Positions 1-8,125 of a stretch of DNA of 64,000 bases are shown here, piece after piece. The DNA comes from Nocardia sp. (GTDB lineage: Bacteria > Actinomycetota > Actinomycetes > Mycobacteriales > Mycobacteriaceae). The DNA lies in the NCBI RefSeq assembly GCF_025465275.1, contig NZ_JAODNK010000097.1:1-64000 (forward strand). The letters are read 5' to 3'. How positions within the stretch are numbered: the first letter of the stretch is position 1; each line of letters starts with the position of its first letter. The translations under genes were made by a program, and so were the position numbers. The notes under the pieces are model-generated. The model was not told the DNA's origin. It did not search any database and saw nothing but the letters and a program-made list of their open reading frames with translations.

Positions 1-570
1 GCCGAAGGCATGGTCTATCGGGTTCCGGGCCGGGGCACCTTCACCCAGACGGCGCACAGCGGCTACGTCCGCCAGGTCGGTTCGATCGATGACCTGATGG
101 GCCTGTCCGAAGACACCCGGATGGCCATCGTGACGCCGCTGACCAGACGGGTCGATCTGATCAATGCCGGCAGGCTGCGGCTGGACTCCGATTCGGTCTA
201 CGCGCTGGAGCTCGTACGCACTCACGACGGAACCCGCTTCTGCCTGACGAAGGTCTTCCTCCCGCCGAATCTGGGCAAGCAGTTCATGACCCGGCCCGAG
301 CTGACCACGCTCGGCAGCGAAAGCGATCTGACAGTCATCGGACTGATCGACGCCGCGGTCGACAAGCCCATATCCGAAGCGCGCCAAAGCATTACAGTCG
401 AGGTGGCGGGCCCGCACGAGGCTCAGCATCTGGGCTGCGCGGTCGGGCACCCGCTGCTGCGAATTGATCGCCTCTACCTCGATACCGAAGGGAGCGCGGT
501 TGAGCTGGCCACCAGTCACTTTCTCCCCGAGCACTACTCCTACCGCATCAACCTGCGCCGCGGCGGTTAG
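1..570 (+). CDS. GntR-family regulator with UTRA effector domain, 5' truncated
   Basis: The reading frame is open from the first base, so the gene begins upstream of the window. The visible start, EGMVYRVPGRGTF, is the classic end of a GntR winged helix-turn-helix (second strand of the wing). The remaining roughly 175 residues look like the UTRA ligand-binding fold of the HutC/FarR subfamily, ending in a typical ATSHFLPEHYSYRI segment. The stop overlaps the stop of the convergent acyl-CoA dehydrogenase by 4 bp. Family knowledge: such proteins repress catabolic genes and release DNA on binding a small ligand. Target and ligand cannot be read here; the adjacent acyl-CoA dehydrogenase is a candidate. 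The ATG at 10 is internal and is not the start. Confidence 0.85.
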   Translation, partial: AEGMVYRVPGRGTFTQTAHSGYVRQVGSIDDLMGLSEDTRMAIVTPLTRRVDLINAGRLRLDSDSVYALELVRTHDGTRFCLTKVFLPPNLGKQFMTRPELTTLGSESDLTVIGLIDAAVDKPISEARQSITVEVAGPHEAQHLGCAVGHPLLRIDRLYLDTEGSAVELATSHFLPEHYSYRINLRRGG

Positions 571-1760
571 ATCCGGTAGTCCTCGAGCAGTCGCCGGCCG
601 ATGATCATCCGCTGAATGTCGGCGGTTCCTTCGCCGATCAGCAGCATGGGCGCCTCACGGTAGAGACGTTCGATCTCGAATTCCTTGCTGTAGCCATAGC
701 CGCCGTGGATGCGGAACGCAGCCTCGACGACCTCTTTGCAGTACTCTGCCGCAAGGTATTTCGCCATTCCGGCCTCGAGGTCGTTCCGCTGGCCCGCGTC
801 CTTCTTGCGCGCGGCATTGACCACCATCGCGTGCGCTGCCTCGATCTTGGTCGCCATCTCGGCGATCCGGAACAGCACCGCTTGGTGCTCAGAGATCGGC
901 TTGCCGAAGGTTTCTCGCTGCTGGGCGTACTTGATGCCGAGTTCGAACGCCCGGTTGGCCAGCCCGGCAGCTCGCGCGGCGACGTTGACACGTCCGACCT
1001 CCACGCCGTCCATCATCTGATAGAAGCCGCGACCTGGAGCGCCGCCGAGGATTTGACCGGCGCCGATCCGGAAATCGTCGAGAAGCATCTCGGTGGTATC
1101 CACCCCCTTGTAGCCCATCTTCTCGATCTTGCCCGGGATCGTCAGCCCAGGCGCGACCTCGCCGAACCCGGGCTCCTTCTCGACCAGAAACGTCGTCAGA
1201 TTCCGGTACGCCGATGCCGAACCTTCGTCGGTTCGCACCAGCGTGGCAACCAGATTGGCCGAAGCGCCGTTCGTCAGCCACATCTTCTGGCCGCTGATCG
1301 CATAGCTGCCATCGGCCTGGACAGTCGCGGCGGTCCGGATAGCGGCGACATCGGACCCCAGGCCCGGCTCGGACATGGAGAACGCACCGCGTATCTCGCC
1401 CACAGCCATTCCGGGCAGGTATCTCGCCCGCTGTGCCTCGGTGCCGTGCTGCATCAGTAGGTAGGCGACGATGAAATGCGTGTTGATCACCCCCGACACA
1501 CTCATCCAGCCGCGGGAGATCTCTTCGACGACCAGCGCGTACGTCAGCAGCGACTCACCCAGCCCGCCGTACTGCTCCGGGATCGTCAGGCCGAAGACAC
1601 CGAGCTTCTTGAGTCCTTCGACAATCTCAGTCGGATAGTGGTCCTGGCGTTCCAGATCGCCGACCACCGGCAAGATCTCCTTGTCGACAAAGCCGCGCAC
1701 CAGGGCGAGGATCTCCACCTGCACATCACTCAGACCCTCGGTCTGCATGAGTCGACCCAT
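567..1760 (-). CDS. Acyl-CoA dehydrogenase (FAD flavoprotein)
   Basis: A 397-residue acyl-CoA dehydrogenase of usual family length. It oxidises an acyl-CoA to the 2,3-enoyl-CoA and passes electrons to ETF. Visible family signatures are the FAD/substrate segment around AFSMSEPGLGSD, the WLTNGA loop, and the C-terminal IGEGTADIQ motif, in which the Glu (about residue 377) is the expected catalytic base. I chose the ATG at 1760 because a GGAG lies 9 nt upstream; a longer frame reaching 1874 would run through the operator at 1820-1839. The gene is divergent from the ferredoxin reductase at 1969 and shares a 208-bp regulatory region with it. Substrate unknown; short or medium-chain acyl-CoA is typical for this subfamily. 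Confidence 0.9.
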   Translation of the reverse strand: MGRLMQTEGLSDVQVEILALVRGFVDKEILPVVGDLERQDHYPTEIVEGLKKLGVFGLTIPEQYGGLGESLLTYALVVEEISRGWMSVSGVINTHFIVAYLLMQHGTEAQRARYLPGMAVGEIRGAFSMSEPGLGSDVAAIRTAATVQADGSYAISGQKMWLTNGASANLVATLVRTDEGSASAYRNLTTFLVEKEPGFGEVAPGLTIPGKIEKMGYKGVDTTEMLLDDFRIGAGQILGGAPGRGFYQMMDGVEVGRVNVAARAAGLANRAFELGIKYAQQRETFGKPISEHQAVLFRIAEMATKIEAAHAMVVNAARKKDAGQRNDLEAGMAKYLAAEYCKEVVEAAFRIHGGYGYSKEFEIERLYREAPMLLIGEGTADIQRMIIGRRLLEDYRI

Positions 1761-1819
1761 AGCCACGAACTCCAAATCTCTTCGACACACCACCACGCCA
1801 CAGTATTCACTAAATGTAT

Positions 1820-1839
1820 GTACAAATCCATATTTGTAC
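1820..1839. promoter_or_regulatory. Perfect 8+8 inverted repeat, probable operator
   Basis: GTACAAAT, four bases (CCAT), then ATTTGTAC: a perfect 8-bp dyad with a 4-bp spacer. It lies 60 bp upstream of the acyl-CoA dehydrogenase start and in the divergent promoter region of the ferredoxin reductase. The size and symmetry fit a TetR or GntR dimer site. The cognate regulator is unknown; the truncated GntR/UTRA gene at the window edge is nearest. Confidence 0.65.
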
Positions 1840-1927
1840 GCAAAGGAGCGACCGGGCGGCAGCTGCCGGCCCACCGATCCCCGACCCCGCCACGGCCCGC
1901 CGACCCGTCCAGCGGTCTGATATTGTG

Positions 1928-1943
1928 CATATTATATACTATG
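1928..1943. promoter_or_regulatory. AT-rich near-palindrome upstream of ferredoxin reductase
   Basis: CATATTATATACTATG matches its own reverse complement at 14 of 16 positions and contains the ATAGTA half-site on the minus strand (1942-1937). It ends 25 bp before the ferredoxin reductase ATG, where a -10 region could lie. It belongs to the recurrent set of AT-rich promoter elements described in the findings. Confidence 0.55.
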
Positions 1944-1968
1944 TACTGGCAAGTGAAAGGTAGCTCGG

Positions 1969-3186
1969 ATGGACAGCGTCGTCGTAGTCGGTGCCGGCCT
2001 CGGCGGAGTGAGTACCGCCAAGGCCCTACGAACCAAGGGGTTCCGCGGAACCCTGACGCTGCTGGGCGACGAATCGGAGGCGCCGTACGACCGGCCGCCG
2101 CTGTCCAAGGACGTCCTGCTCGGCACCATCGACCACCAGCCGCTGGCGCTGGATGCGGAGCGATTCGGCATAGATCTGCGGGCCGGAGTCGAGGCTGTCG
2201 GCCTCGCTCGGGCCGGCGACCGGTGGGCGGTGCGATGCGGGAACGGCGAGGAGATTCGAGCGGACCGCGTTGTCATAGCCACCGGCGCTCATCCGATAAA
2301 GCTGCGGGCGCTCGACGCCCATCCGAACGTCTATTCGCTGCGCACGCTGCAGGACGCACACGGACTGCGTGGCGTCCTGCGCCGGCCGATGGACGTGGTG
2401 GTGATCGGCGCAGGGTGGATCGGCGCGGAGGTTGCTTCGGCGGCGGCGGCGATCGGCTGCACGGTACACGTGGTCGACCGGGAAACCGCGCCGCAGTCCG
2501 GCACATTCGGAAGTGAGGTCGGCCGGCGATTCCTGCCGTGGTACGGCGAAGCGGGAGTGGAGCTGCTCCTTGGACGTCAGGTCGTGAACACCGGCGCACG
2601 GCACATCGAATTGGACGACGGCACAGTGGTACCCGCCGAAGTAATCGTCAGTGGAGTAGGGGTAGCACCCAGCACCAGCTGGCTGAATTCGGCCTCGATC
2701 GAGCTGGATCGCCGGGGCGCCGTACTAGTCGACCGCTACCTGGAAAGTATTTCGGCCCCTGGGGTTTACGCGGTCGGCGACTGCGCCAGCTATCCCACAG
2801 ACCGATATTCGACCCGTCTGCGGCCGGAGCATTGGACCAACGCTCAGCAATCCGGTGCGGCCGCGGCGGCGAACACGCTCGGACATGCGACAGCGTACGA
2901 CCCTGTCCCGTACTTCTGGTCCAAGCAGTTCGGCAGAATGCTGCAGTACGTCGGCCATCACGACCACCAGGACACCCTGGTCTGGCGAAGCGATCCAGCG
3001 AATCCCGATTGGTCCGCCTATTGGGTGCGGCGGGGCCAGCCCACTGCCTTTCTCGCTGTCAATCGTCCACGCGAGGTAGTCGACGTACGGCGACTACTTG
3101 CACAGAGTGCGCCATTCGACCTGGCTCGACTGGCCGATGAGGCAAATCCGGTGGCCACGTGCGTTCCCGAGCCGAGCGCTCGATGA
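1969..3186 (+). CDS. NAD(P)H-ferredoxin reductase, FAD-dependent (P450 redox partner type)
   Basis: A 405-residue pyridine-nucleotide-disulphide-oxidoreductase-fold protein of the putidaredoxin/rubredoxin reductase type. The N-terminal FAD Rossmann motif is VVGAGLGG (residues 6-13), a second NAD(P) motif VIGAGWIGAE sits near residue 145, and VYAVGDCA near residue 265 is the conserved FAD-contacting segment. No redox-active CxxxxC is present, as expected for ferredoxin reductases. It would pass electrons from NAD(P)H to a small ferredoxin, and the ferredoxin plus P450 at 21-25 kb are the obvious partners within this window (inference). The ATG has AAAGG 8 nt upstream. The AT-rich element at 1928-1943 probably controls it. 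Confidence 0.9.
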   Translation: MDSVVVVGAGLGGVSTAKALRTKGFRGTLTLLGDESEAPYDRPPLSKDVLLGTIDHQPLALDAERFGIDLRAGVEAVGLARAGDRWAVRCGNGEEIRADRVVIATGAHPIKLRALDAHPNVYSLRTLQDAHGLRGVLRRPMDVVVIGAGWIGAEVASAAAAIGCTVHVVDRETAPQSGTFGSEVGRRFLPWYGEAGVELLLGRQVVNTGARHIELDDGTVVPAEVIVSGVGVAPSTSWLNSASIELDRRGAVLVDRYLESISAPGVYAVGDCASYPTDRYSTRLRPEHWTNAQQSGAAAAANTLGHATAYDPVPYFWSKQFGRMLQYVGHHDHQDTLVWRSDPANPDWSAYWVRRGQPTAFLAVNRPREVVDVRRLLAQSAPFDLARLADEANPVATCVPEPSAR

Positions 3187-3281
3187 TCTAGTCAGGAAGC
3201 TCACTTTCACGGAACTCGCGACTCCTTGCACGATACTCTCGCTGCGGGTGATAATCCCGAATCTTGTGTTGCAATGGGGAC

Positions 3282-4187
3282 ATGTCTCTCGACGAGCTTC
3301 GCGGGCTGTTGGAACGGCATGCACGGCCCGATTTGAGCACGGCCATCGACGGCGTCCGCATCTGCAAAGTCGCCCATACCGCTGCGCCGGAGTCCTCGAT
3401 GTCCGGCACGGTGCTGGCGCTCGTCGCCCAGGGTGGCAAACGTCTCGCGCTGGGGGACCACGTGTACGAATATCGCGCCGGTCAATATCTCGTCGCCTCG
3501 GTCGACCTCCCGGTGACGGGGCATGTCATCGAGGCCGCCCCCGACCATCCCACGCTCGGTTTCGGGATGACCCTGGAACCTGCCGCCGTCGCGGAGCTGC
3601 TGTTGCAGGCCGGGCCGGGGGATCTCCCGAGATCCCCGGGCACCACAGGGCCGGGAATCTCAGTCAGTGACGCCCCGGACGAGTTACTCGACGCGATCGC
3701 GCGGCTGCTGCGCCTGCTCGACCGGCCACGGGACCGCAAGGCGCTGGTCCCGCTGGTCAAGCGAGAGATCCTGTGGCGGTTGATGACTGGGGAACAAGGT
3801 GAGGTCGTCCGTCAGCTCGGCCTCGCGGACAGCAGCCAGAGCCACATCCGACGTGCGGTGCGGTGGATCCAGGAGAATTACACCCGGCCGTTCCGCGTCG
3901 AGGAAGTCGCACAGCTTTCGGGGATGAGTGTTTCGGCGTTCCACCGGAACTTCCAGGCGGTGACGGCGATGAGCCCGATCCAGTTCCAGAAACATATCCG
4001 GCTGCAGGCGGCGAGATTGCTGCTGGCAACCAACCCGAACGACGTCACCGGCGTCGGCAATCGCGTCGGATACGACAGTCCATCCCAGTTCAGCCGGGAG
4101 TACCGGCGCCTATTCGGTGCTCCGCCCAGCCTCGATGCGGTGCGCATGCGTGGTGGAGCCGGTCCGGCTGCTGCGGCGCTGCCCTGA
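3282..4187 (+). CDS. AraC-family transcriptional regulator (AraC_N plus HTH_18)
   Basis: A protein of about 301 residues. The N-terminal half resembles the AraC_N cupin-like domain (GTVLALVAQGGKRLALGD and YEYRAGQYLV). The C-terminal roughly 100 residues are the double helix-turn-helix of AraC/XylS proteins, with WIQENYTRPFRVEEVAQLSGMS and a closing SQFSREYRRLFGAPP. These proteins usually activate a neighbouring oxidoreductase operon. The downstream nitroreductase-like and aldo/keto reductase genes run in the same direction and are plausible targets. The start is uncertain: the ATG at 3282 has its GGGGA only 1 nt away, and an in-frame TTG lies at 3264. Confidence 0.88.
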   Translation: MSLDELRGLLERHARPDLSTAIDGVRICKVAHTAAPESSMSGTVLALVAQGGKRLALGDHVYEYRAGQYLVASVDLPVTGHVIEAAPDHPTLGFGMTLEPAAVAELLLQAGPGDLPRSPGTTGPGISVSDAPDELLDAIARLLRLLDRPRDRKALVPLVKREILWRLMTGEQGEVVRQLGLADSSQSHIRRAVRWIQENYTRPFRVEEVAQLSGMSVSAFHRNFQAVTAMSPIQFQKHIRLQAARLLLATNPNDVTGVGNRVGYDSPSQFSREYRRLFGAPPSLDAVRMRGGAGPAAAALP

Positions 4188-4293
4188 AAGTTGCTTTGGC
4201 CGAGCAGGATTGTGCAACGAGACAAGACGATCTTTCTAGCCGCGGATTCGCAGTGCTGTTTGTATGGAGATACCGAAACGTGGAGGGAGAGTT

Positions 4294-4374
4294 ATGAAGT
4301 ACCGCACGCTGGACCGACCCGGAATCGAGAACGGCGACCTGCTCTCGACGACGACACGGCAGGCCGGGCTGTGA
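4294..4374 (+). CDS. 26-residue leader ORF resembling the aldo/keto reductase N-terminus
   Basis: ATG at 4294 preceded by GGAGGGAGAG opens a 26-codon frame beginning MKYRTLDRPGI. This nearly repeats the start of the aldo/keto reductase 540 bp downstream (MKYRPLGRTGI), and the flanking DNA is also alike. After residue 11 the similarity stops. Its TGA overlaps the GTG of the following nitroreductase-like gene (GTGA at 4371-4374), so it could act as a coupling leader. It may be a decayed duplicate of the reductase start or a small translated leader; the sequence alone cannot decide. Confidence 0.45.
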   Translation: MKYRTLDRPGIENGDLLSTTTRQAGL

Positions 4375-4787
4375 CCGTGGATGACGCCGTCGCGCGCGCC
4401 CTCGCCATCGGACCGGACTCCTCCGCGGGCGAACACACCATCGACATCACCACGCTGGGCGCACGCACCGGCGTCCCGCGCCGCATCGAGATCTGGTTCC
4501 ACCGCGTCGAGGGCCGCTGGTATCTGACCGGCATGCCCGTACCCCGCAACTGGTATGCGAACCTACGCGCCCACCCACGGTTCATCGTTCATCTCAAACA
4601 CGGGGTCACGGCCGACATGCCGGCGACGGCGATGCCGGTCGACGAACCGACCCGGCGGCGGGTGATCACCGCCGTCGTCGACCTGCAAAACCGGCCCGAG
4701 ATCGCGGCCCGGGTCAGCCGGCGCCAGAACCTCGATGACTGGCTCGCGCACAGCCCGCTGGTCGAGATCGTGTTCGACGACGTGTAG
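4371..4787 (+). CDS. Nitroreductase/deazaflavin-dependent oxidoreductase-fold protein (DUF385-like)
   Basis: A small protein of about 138 residues with the split-barrel pattern of the Ddn/DUF385 family: an early HTIDITTLGARTG segment, then RIEIWFHRVEGRWYLTG, then RNWYANLRAHPRF. Family members in mycobacteria and relatives bind F420 or FMN and reduce quinones or other small molecules; which cofactor is used here cannot be told. I start it at the GTG at 4371, which overlaps the stop of the leader ORF (GTGA); a GTG at 4377 is an alternative. It is followed after 43 bp by the aldo/keto reductase, so the two are probably co-transcribed. Confidence 0.75.
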   Translation: MTVDDAVARALAIGPDSSAGEHTIDITTLGARTGVPRRIEIWFHRVEGRWYLTGMPVPRNWYANLRAHPRFIVHLKHGVTADMPATAMPVDEPTRRRVITAVVDLQNRPEIAARVSRRQNLDDWLAHSPLVEIVFDDV

Positions 4788-4830
4788 CTGGGTTCCCGAC
4801 CACCACCGAACGCATCCGAGGAGGAGAACC

Positions 4831-5859
4831 ATGAAGTACCGCCCACTGGGCCGGACCGGAATCCAGGTCAGCCCATATTGCTTGGGCACCATGATGTTCG
4901 GGGCCGTGGGGAACCCCGATCACGACGACTCAATCCGGATCATCCACAGGGCCCTGGACGCAGGAATCAATTTCATCGACACCGCCGACGTGTACTCCCA
5001 CGGCGAATCCGAGGAGATCGTGGGCAAGGCGCTCGCGGGTCGCCGCGATGATGTCGTGCTCGCCAGCAAGATGCATTACCCGATGGGCGAGGATCCGAAT
5101 CACCGGGGCAATTCACGGCGCTGGATCATCACAGCAGTCGAAAACTCCCTGCGCCGCCTACAGACCGATCACCTCGACCTCTACCAGGTTCATCGCCCCG
5201 ACCCGACGGTCGATGTGGAAGAGACACTCTCAGCCCTGTCCGATCTGATCCACAGTGGCAAGGTGCGCGCGATTGGTACGTCGTCCTTCCCTGCCTCGGA
5301 GATCGTGGAAGCGCAGTGGGTCGCCGAACGGCGCGGCCTCGAGCGCTTCCGGACCGAGCAACCGCCGTACTCGATCCTCAACCGGAGCATCGAACGTGAG
5401 GTACTGCCGATCTGTCAGCGCTACGGGATGGGCACGCTGGTCTGGAGCCCATTGGGCCAGGGCATGCTCACCGGCCGACACCGTAGGGGCCGACAGAGTG
5501 ACACTCATCGATCCGGCGGCATGCCCCAACACTTCAACGACGAGCGCAAACTCGACGTGGTCGAGCAGCTCATCCCACTCGCCGAGAAGGCTGGCTTGCC
5601 GATGACCCACCTCGCGATGGCGTTCGCGATCGCCCACCCCGTAGTTACCTCGGCGATCGTCGGACCGCGCACGATGGAGCAGCTCGACGACCTGATGGCC
5701 GGCGCCGAGGTCACCCTGGACGACGAGGTCCTCGACCGGATCGACGAGATCGCCGAGCCCGGTACCGATACCGGCCCGAACGACGTGGCCTATACACCGC
5801 CTGCCGTCTCGACCGTAAGCCTGCGTCGACGACCACCCGCCGAGCGCTCCGCCGCCTGA
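4831..5859 (+). CDS. Aldo/keto reductase
   Basis: A 342-residue AKR of normal length. It reduces a carbonyl with NADPH in a TIM barrel. The catalytic tetrad is visible: Asp50 and Tyr55 in NFIDTADVYS, Lys80 in LASKMH, and His121 in YQVHRPD. The C-terminal AIVGPRTMEQLDD segment is the usual NADP-binding region. The ATG at 4831 has AGGAGGAGAA directly upstream; a longer frame upstream overlaps the nitroreductase-like gene and is not needed. The sequence resembles the YajO/Tas-like group often annotated as general stress or perakine-type reductases. The role in this cluster is not known. Confidence 0.92.
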   Translation: MKYRPLGRTGIQVSPYCLGTMMFGAVGNPDHDDSIRIIHRALDAGINFIDTADVYSHGESEEIVGKALAGRRDDVVLASKMHYPMGEDPNHRGNSRRWIITAVENSLRRLQTDHLDLYQVHRPDPTVDVEETLSALSDLIHSGKVRAIGTSSFPASEIVEAQWVAERRGLERFRTEQPPYSILNRSIEREVLPICQRYGMGTLVWSPLGQGMLTGRHRRGRQSDTHRSGGMPQHFNDERKLDVVEQLIPLAEKAGLPMTHLAMAFAIAHPVVTSAIVGPRTMEQLDDLMAGAEVTLDDEVLDRIDEIAEPGTDTGPNDVAYTPPAVSTVSLRRRPPAERSAA

Positions 5860-5898
5860 ACCACGGCTCGAGGAGCCCATCGCGTGAAGATCGAACGC

Positions 5899-5932
5899 GT
5901 CGGGTCGGCCGTTAGGTCGGGTCGGCCGTTAG
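5899..5932. repeat. 17-bp direct tandem repeat, two copies
   Basis: GTCGGGTCGGCCGTTAG occurs twice back to back (5899-5915 and 5916-5932). The second copy overlaps the stop codon of the minus-strand threonine-dehydratase-like gene. The segment lies between convergent genes. It looks like a recent small duplication rather than a regulatory site. Confidence 0.8.
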
Positions 5933-6918
5933 ACGGTCTCGAAGTCGGCGGCCCCTTCGATGAGCCGGCAGAAGGAGGCGCTACTGATATTGCCTCCTGA
6001 GATAACCAGGCCCACTCGTTTACCCCGCAGCCGCACTTGTCCTGAAAGCAAGGCCGCCACGGGTCCCGCACCGGTCGGCTCGACTACCAGCTTCATCCGG
6101 TCGAACAAGAAGCGCATCGCGGCCACCATGTCCGCGTCACTGACAAGAACGATCTCGTCGACGAGCCGTTGATTCACGCTGAACGTCAATTCGCCGGGTA
6201 TCTCGGCGGCTTGGGCGTCGGCGATGGTGTGCGGCACCGGGATCCGCACTCGATGCCCCGCTTGCATGGACAGCGCTGTGTCGTTGCCGTCGACCGGCTC
6301 GACACCGATCATCGCCACGCCGGGCGACAGCACTGTCGCGGCGGTGGCGCAGCCGGCCATCAAACCTCCGCCGCCGATCGGCACGATCAGCGCATCGAGC
6401 GGACCGGTCTCCTCGAGGAGTTCCAGTGCCACGGTGCCCTGACCCGCCATCACCGCCGGATGCTCATACGGAGGTATCGCCACCCTCCCACGTCCGCGGG
6501 CCAGCGTCTCACCGAGCACCGTTCGATCCTCGGCGTAACGGTCGTAGGTGATGGCTTCGGCTCCATAGCCTTTCGTCGCCGCAAGCTTGGCCGCGGGCGC
6601 GTCGTCAGGCATGAGGATCGCCGCCTCGGTGCCGAGCATCCGTGCCGCGAGCGCGACGGCTTGGGCGTGATTACCCGATGACCACGCCACGACGCCTCGG
6701 GCTCGCTGTTCGGCGGTCAGCTGGGCGATGGCGTTGTAGGCCCCTCGAAACTTGAATGCACCGACACGTTGAAAGTTCTCGCATTTCAGAAAGACGGTGG
6801 CGCCGGTCCGCTCGTCGAGAGTGCGGGAGGTGAACACCGGCGTGCGGTGTGCCACCCCTGCGAGCCGTGCGGCCGAGGCTCGGATGTCGTCGAGGGTGAT
6901 CACCGGATCGGAGGGCAT
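5929..6918 (-). CDS. Threonine/serine dehydratase-family PLP enzyme
   Basis: A 329-residue fold-type II PLP enzyme. The Schiff-base lysine lies in GAFKFRGAYN, the phosphate/cofactor contacts in WSSGNHAQAVALAA, and the glycine loop in VPIGGGGLMAGCA. A short SGGNIS near the end completes the family pattern. It lacks the regulatory ACT domain, like catabolic threonine dehydratase, threo-3-hydroxyaspartate ammonia-lyase or serine racemase, so the exact substrate is open. I place the start at the ATG at 6918 (MPSDPVITLDD); a longer frame extends through the divergent promoter and is rejected. It shares the 142-bp upstream region with the hydratase operon at 7061. Confidence 0.88.
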   Translation of the reverse strand: MPSDPVITLDDIRASAARLAGVAHRTPVFTSRTLDERTGATVFLKCENFQRVGAFKFRGAYNAIAQLTAEQRARGVVAWSSGNHAQAVALAARMLGTEAAILMPDDAPAAKLAATKGYGAEAITYDRYAEDRTVLGETLARGRGRVAIPPYEHPAVMAGQGTVALELLEETGPLDALIVPIGGGGLMAGCATAATVLSPGVAMIGVEPVDGNDTALSMQAGHRVRIPVPHTIADAQAAEIPGELTFSVNQRLVDEIVLVSDADMVAAMRFLFDRMKLVVEPTGAGPVAALLSGQVRLRGKRVGLVISGGNISSASFCRLIEGAADFETV

Positions 6919-7000
6919 TCCCGAATTCTCACACGTGCACCCGGCTACATCACGGCTTGCACGGCGCGTGGCGCACCGGTGGATGCGGCCAATGCCTGCA

Positions 7001-7020
7001 TGTATAGTACTTACAATGTA
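7001..7020. promoter_or_regulatory. AT-rich dyad in divergent promoter (ATAGTA half-site)
   Basis: TGTATAGTACTTACA contains the palindrome AGTACT flanked by TGTA and TACA, and ATAGTA lies at 7004-7009. It is placed between the threonine-dehydratase-like gene (minus) and the three-gene operon starting at 7061 (plus), so it may control both. Confidence 0.5.
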
Positions 7021-7060
7021 GAGGTCGGTGTCCGCAGATCCGAATGGAGGCACAGGACCC

Positions 7061-8125
7061 ATGTCACCAACGCTGGCATTCGAGCCGGATCTGAAGATCG
7101 CACCGACCGGACAGCCGGACCAGCCGATGGTGCTCATCCCACTCGATGATCTGATCGGTCGGCCTCCGGAGTACATCGACACTGCGGCCGAGCTACTACG
7201 CCGAAGCCTTCCCCTCACCGTCGGCATCCTGCACTCCCCCGCACCTCAGCAACTGCAACCAGTTCTGGACGCGTTGACCTGCAGCCTCACCGCGGCGCCG
7301 AACTCGGGAAACCGACGCCTCGTGCATGTGCCCGACGTAGATGCCGCAGTGTCTACCCTGGGTAAGGCCGTCGACAGGTCGCCGCGAGCATCAGTCGCCT
7401 GCGGGCAACTGCTTCGGCAGACCAGCGCATTGGATACCGCGGGAGCCTTGGCCGCAGAGGCGGCCGTGTACTCGATGCTGTTGGGCGGCACCGAATTCCA
7501 CCGTTGGCTCGCAGAGCGCGGCACACCGCGCACCAGAGTGGCACCGAACCGGCCACTGGTCCGGCTGACCCGCGCCGACGACCATCTCTCGATTGTGCTG
7601 GACCATCCGGAACGACGGAACGCCTTGAGTTTTCGGCTGCGGGAGGAGCTTCTGGAAGCGCTCAAGTTCGCCGCAGCCGACCCGACTGTCTCCGATCTCG
7701 AGATCAGCGGGACCGGTCCCTCCTTCTGCAGCGGTGGGGACCTCGACGAATTCGGCACTGCGAGTGACATTGTGGCGGCATACCTGGTTCGCTTGGCCCG
7801 CGCACCGTGGCGGGTCCTCGAACAGCTGTCGAGCCGGGCGATCATCCAAGTGCACGGTGGCTGCATCGGAGCTGGTGCGGAGCTGGCGTCGTTCGGCGGC
7901 AAGGTAATCGCGGCGCCGGACACCTTCTTCGAATTCCCCGAGGTGCATATGGGGCTCGTGCCGGGTGCGGGTGGGACCGTGGGGGTTCCGCGCCGGATCG
8001 GCCGATGGCGTGCGGCATGGCTGCTGCTGACCGGAGAGCGCCTCGATGCGCCCGCCGCCCTGGACTGGGGGCTCGTCGACGCGATCGCTGTCAGCCAATT
8101 CGAAACGAGTGGTAATCCAGCGTGA
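7061..8125 (+). CDS. Enoyl-CoA hydratase/isomerase-family protein with unusual N-terminal half
   Basis: About 354 residues, some 90 longer than a typical enoyl-CoA hydratase. The crotonase domain is C-terminal: DHPERRNALSFRLREELLE near residue 190, the oxyanion segment FCSGGDLDEFG, and HGGCIGAGAELASFG, then FPEVHMGLVPGAGGT with a Glu in the expected catalytic area. The first roughly 170 residues have no crotonase signature, but the stretch ending AAVYSMLLGGTEFHRWLAERG could be a degenerate half-domain. The ATG at 7061 is preferred over the GTG at 7028; GGAGG lies 10 nt upstream. The stop overlaps the next gene by GTGA, indicating translational coupling with the CoA transferase. Likely acts on a CoA thioester; substrate unknown. 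Confidence 0.82.
   Translation: MSPTLAFEPDLKIAPTGQPDQPMVLIPLDDLIGRPPEYIDTAAELLRRSLPLTVGILHSPAPQQLQPVLDALTCSLTAAPNSGNRRLVHVPDVDAAVSTLGKAVDRSPRASVACGQLLRQTSALDTAGALAAEAAVYSMLLGGTEFHRWLAERGTPRTRVAPNRPLVRLTRADDHLSIVLDHPERRNALSFRLREELLEALKFAAADPTVSDLEISGTGPSFCSGGDLDEFGTASDIVAAYLVRLARAPWRVLEQLSSRAIIQVHGGCIGAGAELASFGGKVIAAPDTFFEFPEVHMGLVPGAGGTVGVPRRIGRWRAAWLLLTGERLDAPAALDWGLVDAIAVSQFETSGNPA

Noticed and set aside
638..1460. Long frames on both strands inside the first acyl-CoA dehydrogenase
   Set aside because: Shadows of the high-G+C third positions; no ribosome site, no family motif.
5899..5932. Tandem 17-bp repeat as a regulatory site or CRISPR-like unit
   Set aside because: Only two adjacent copies overlapping a stop codon; no spacer pattern.
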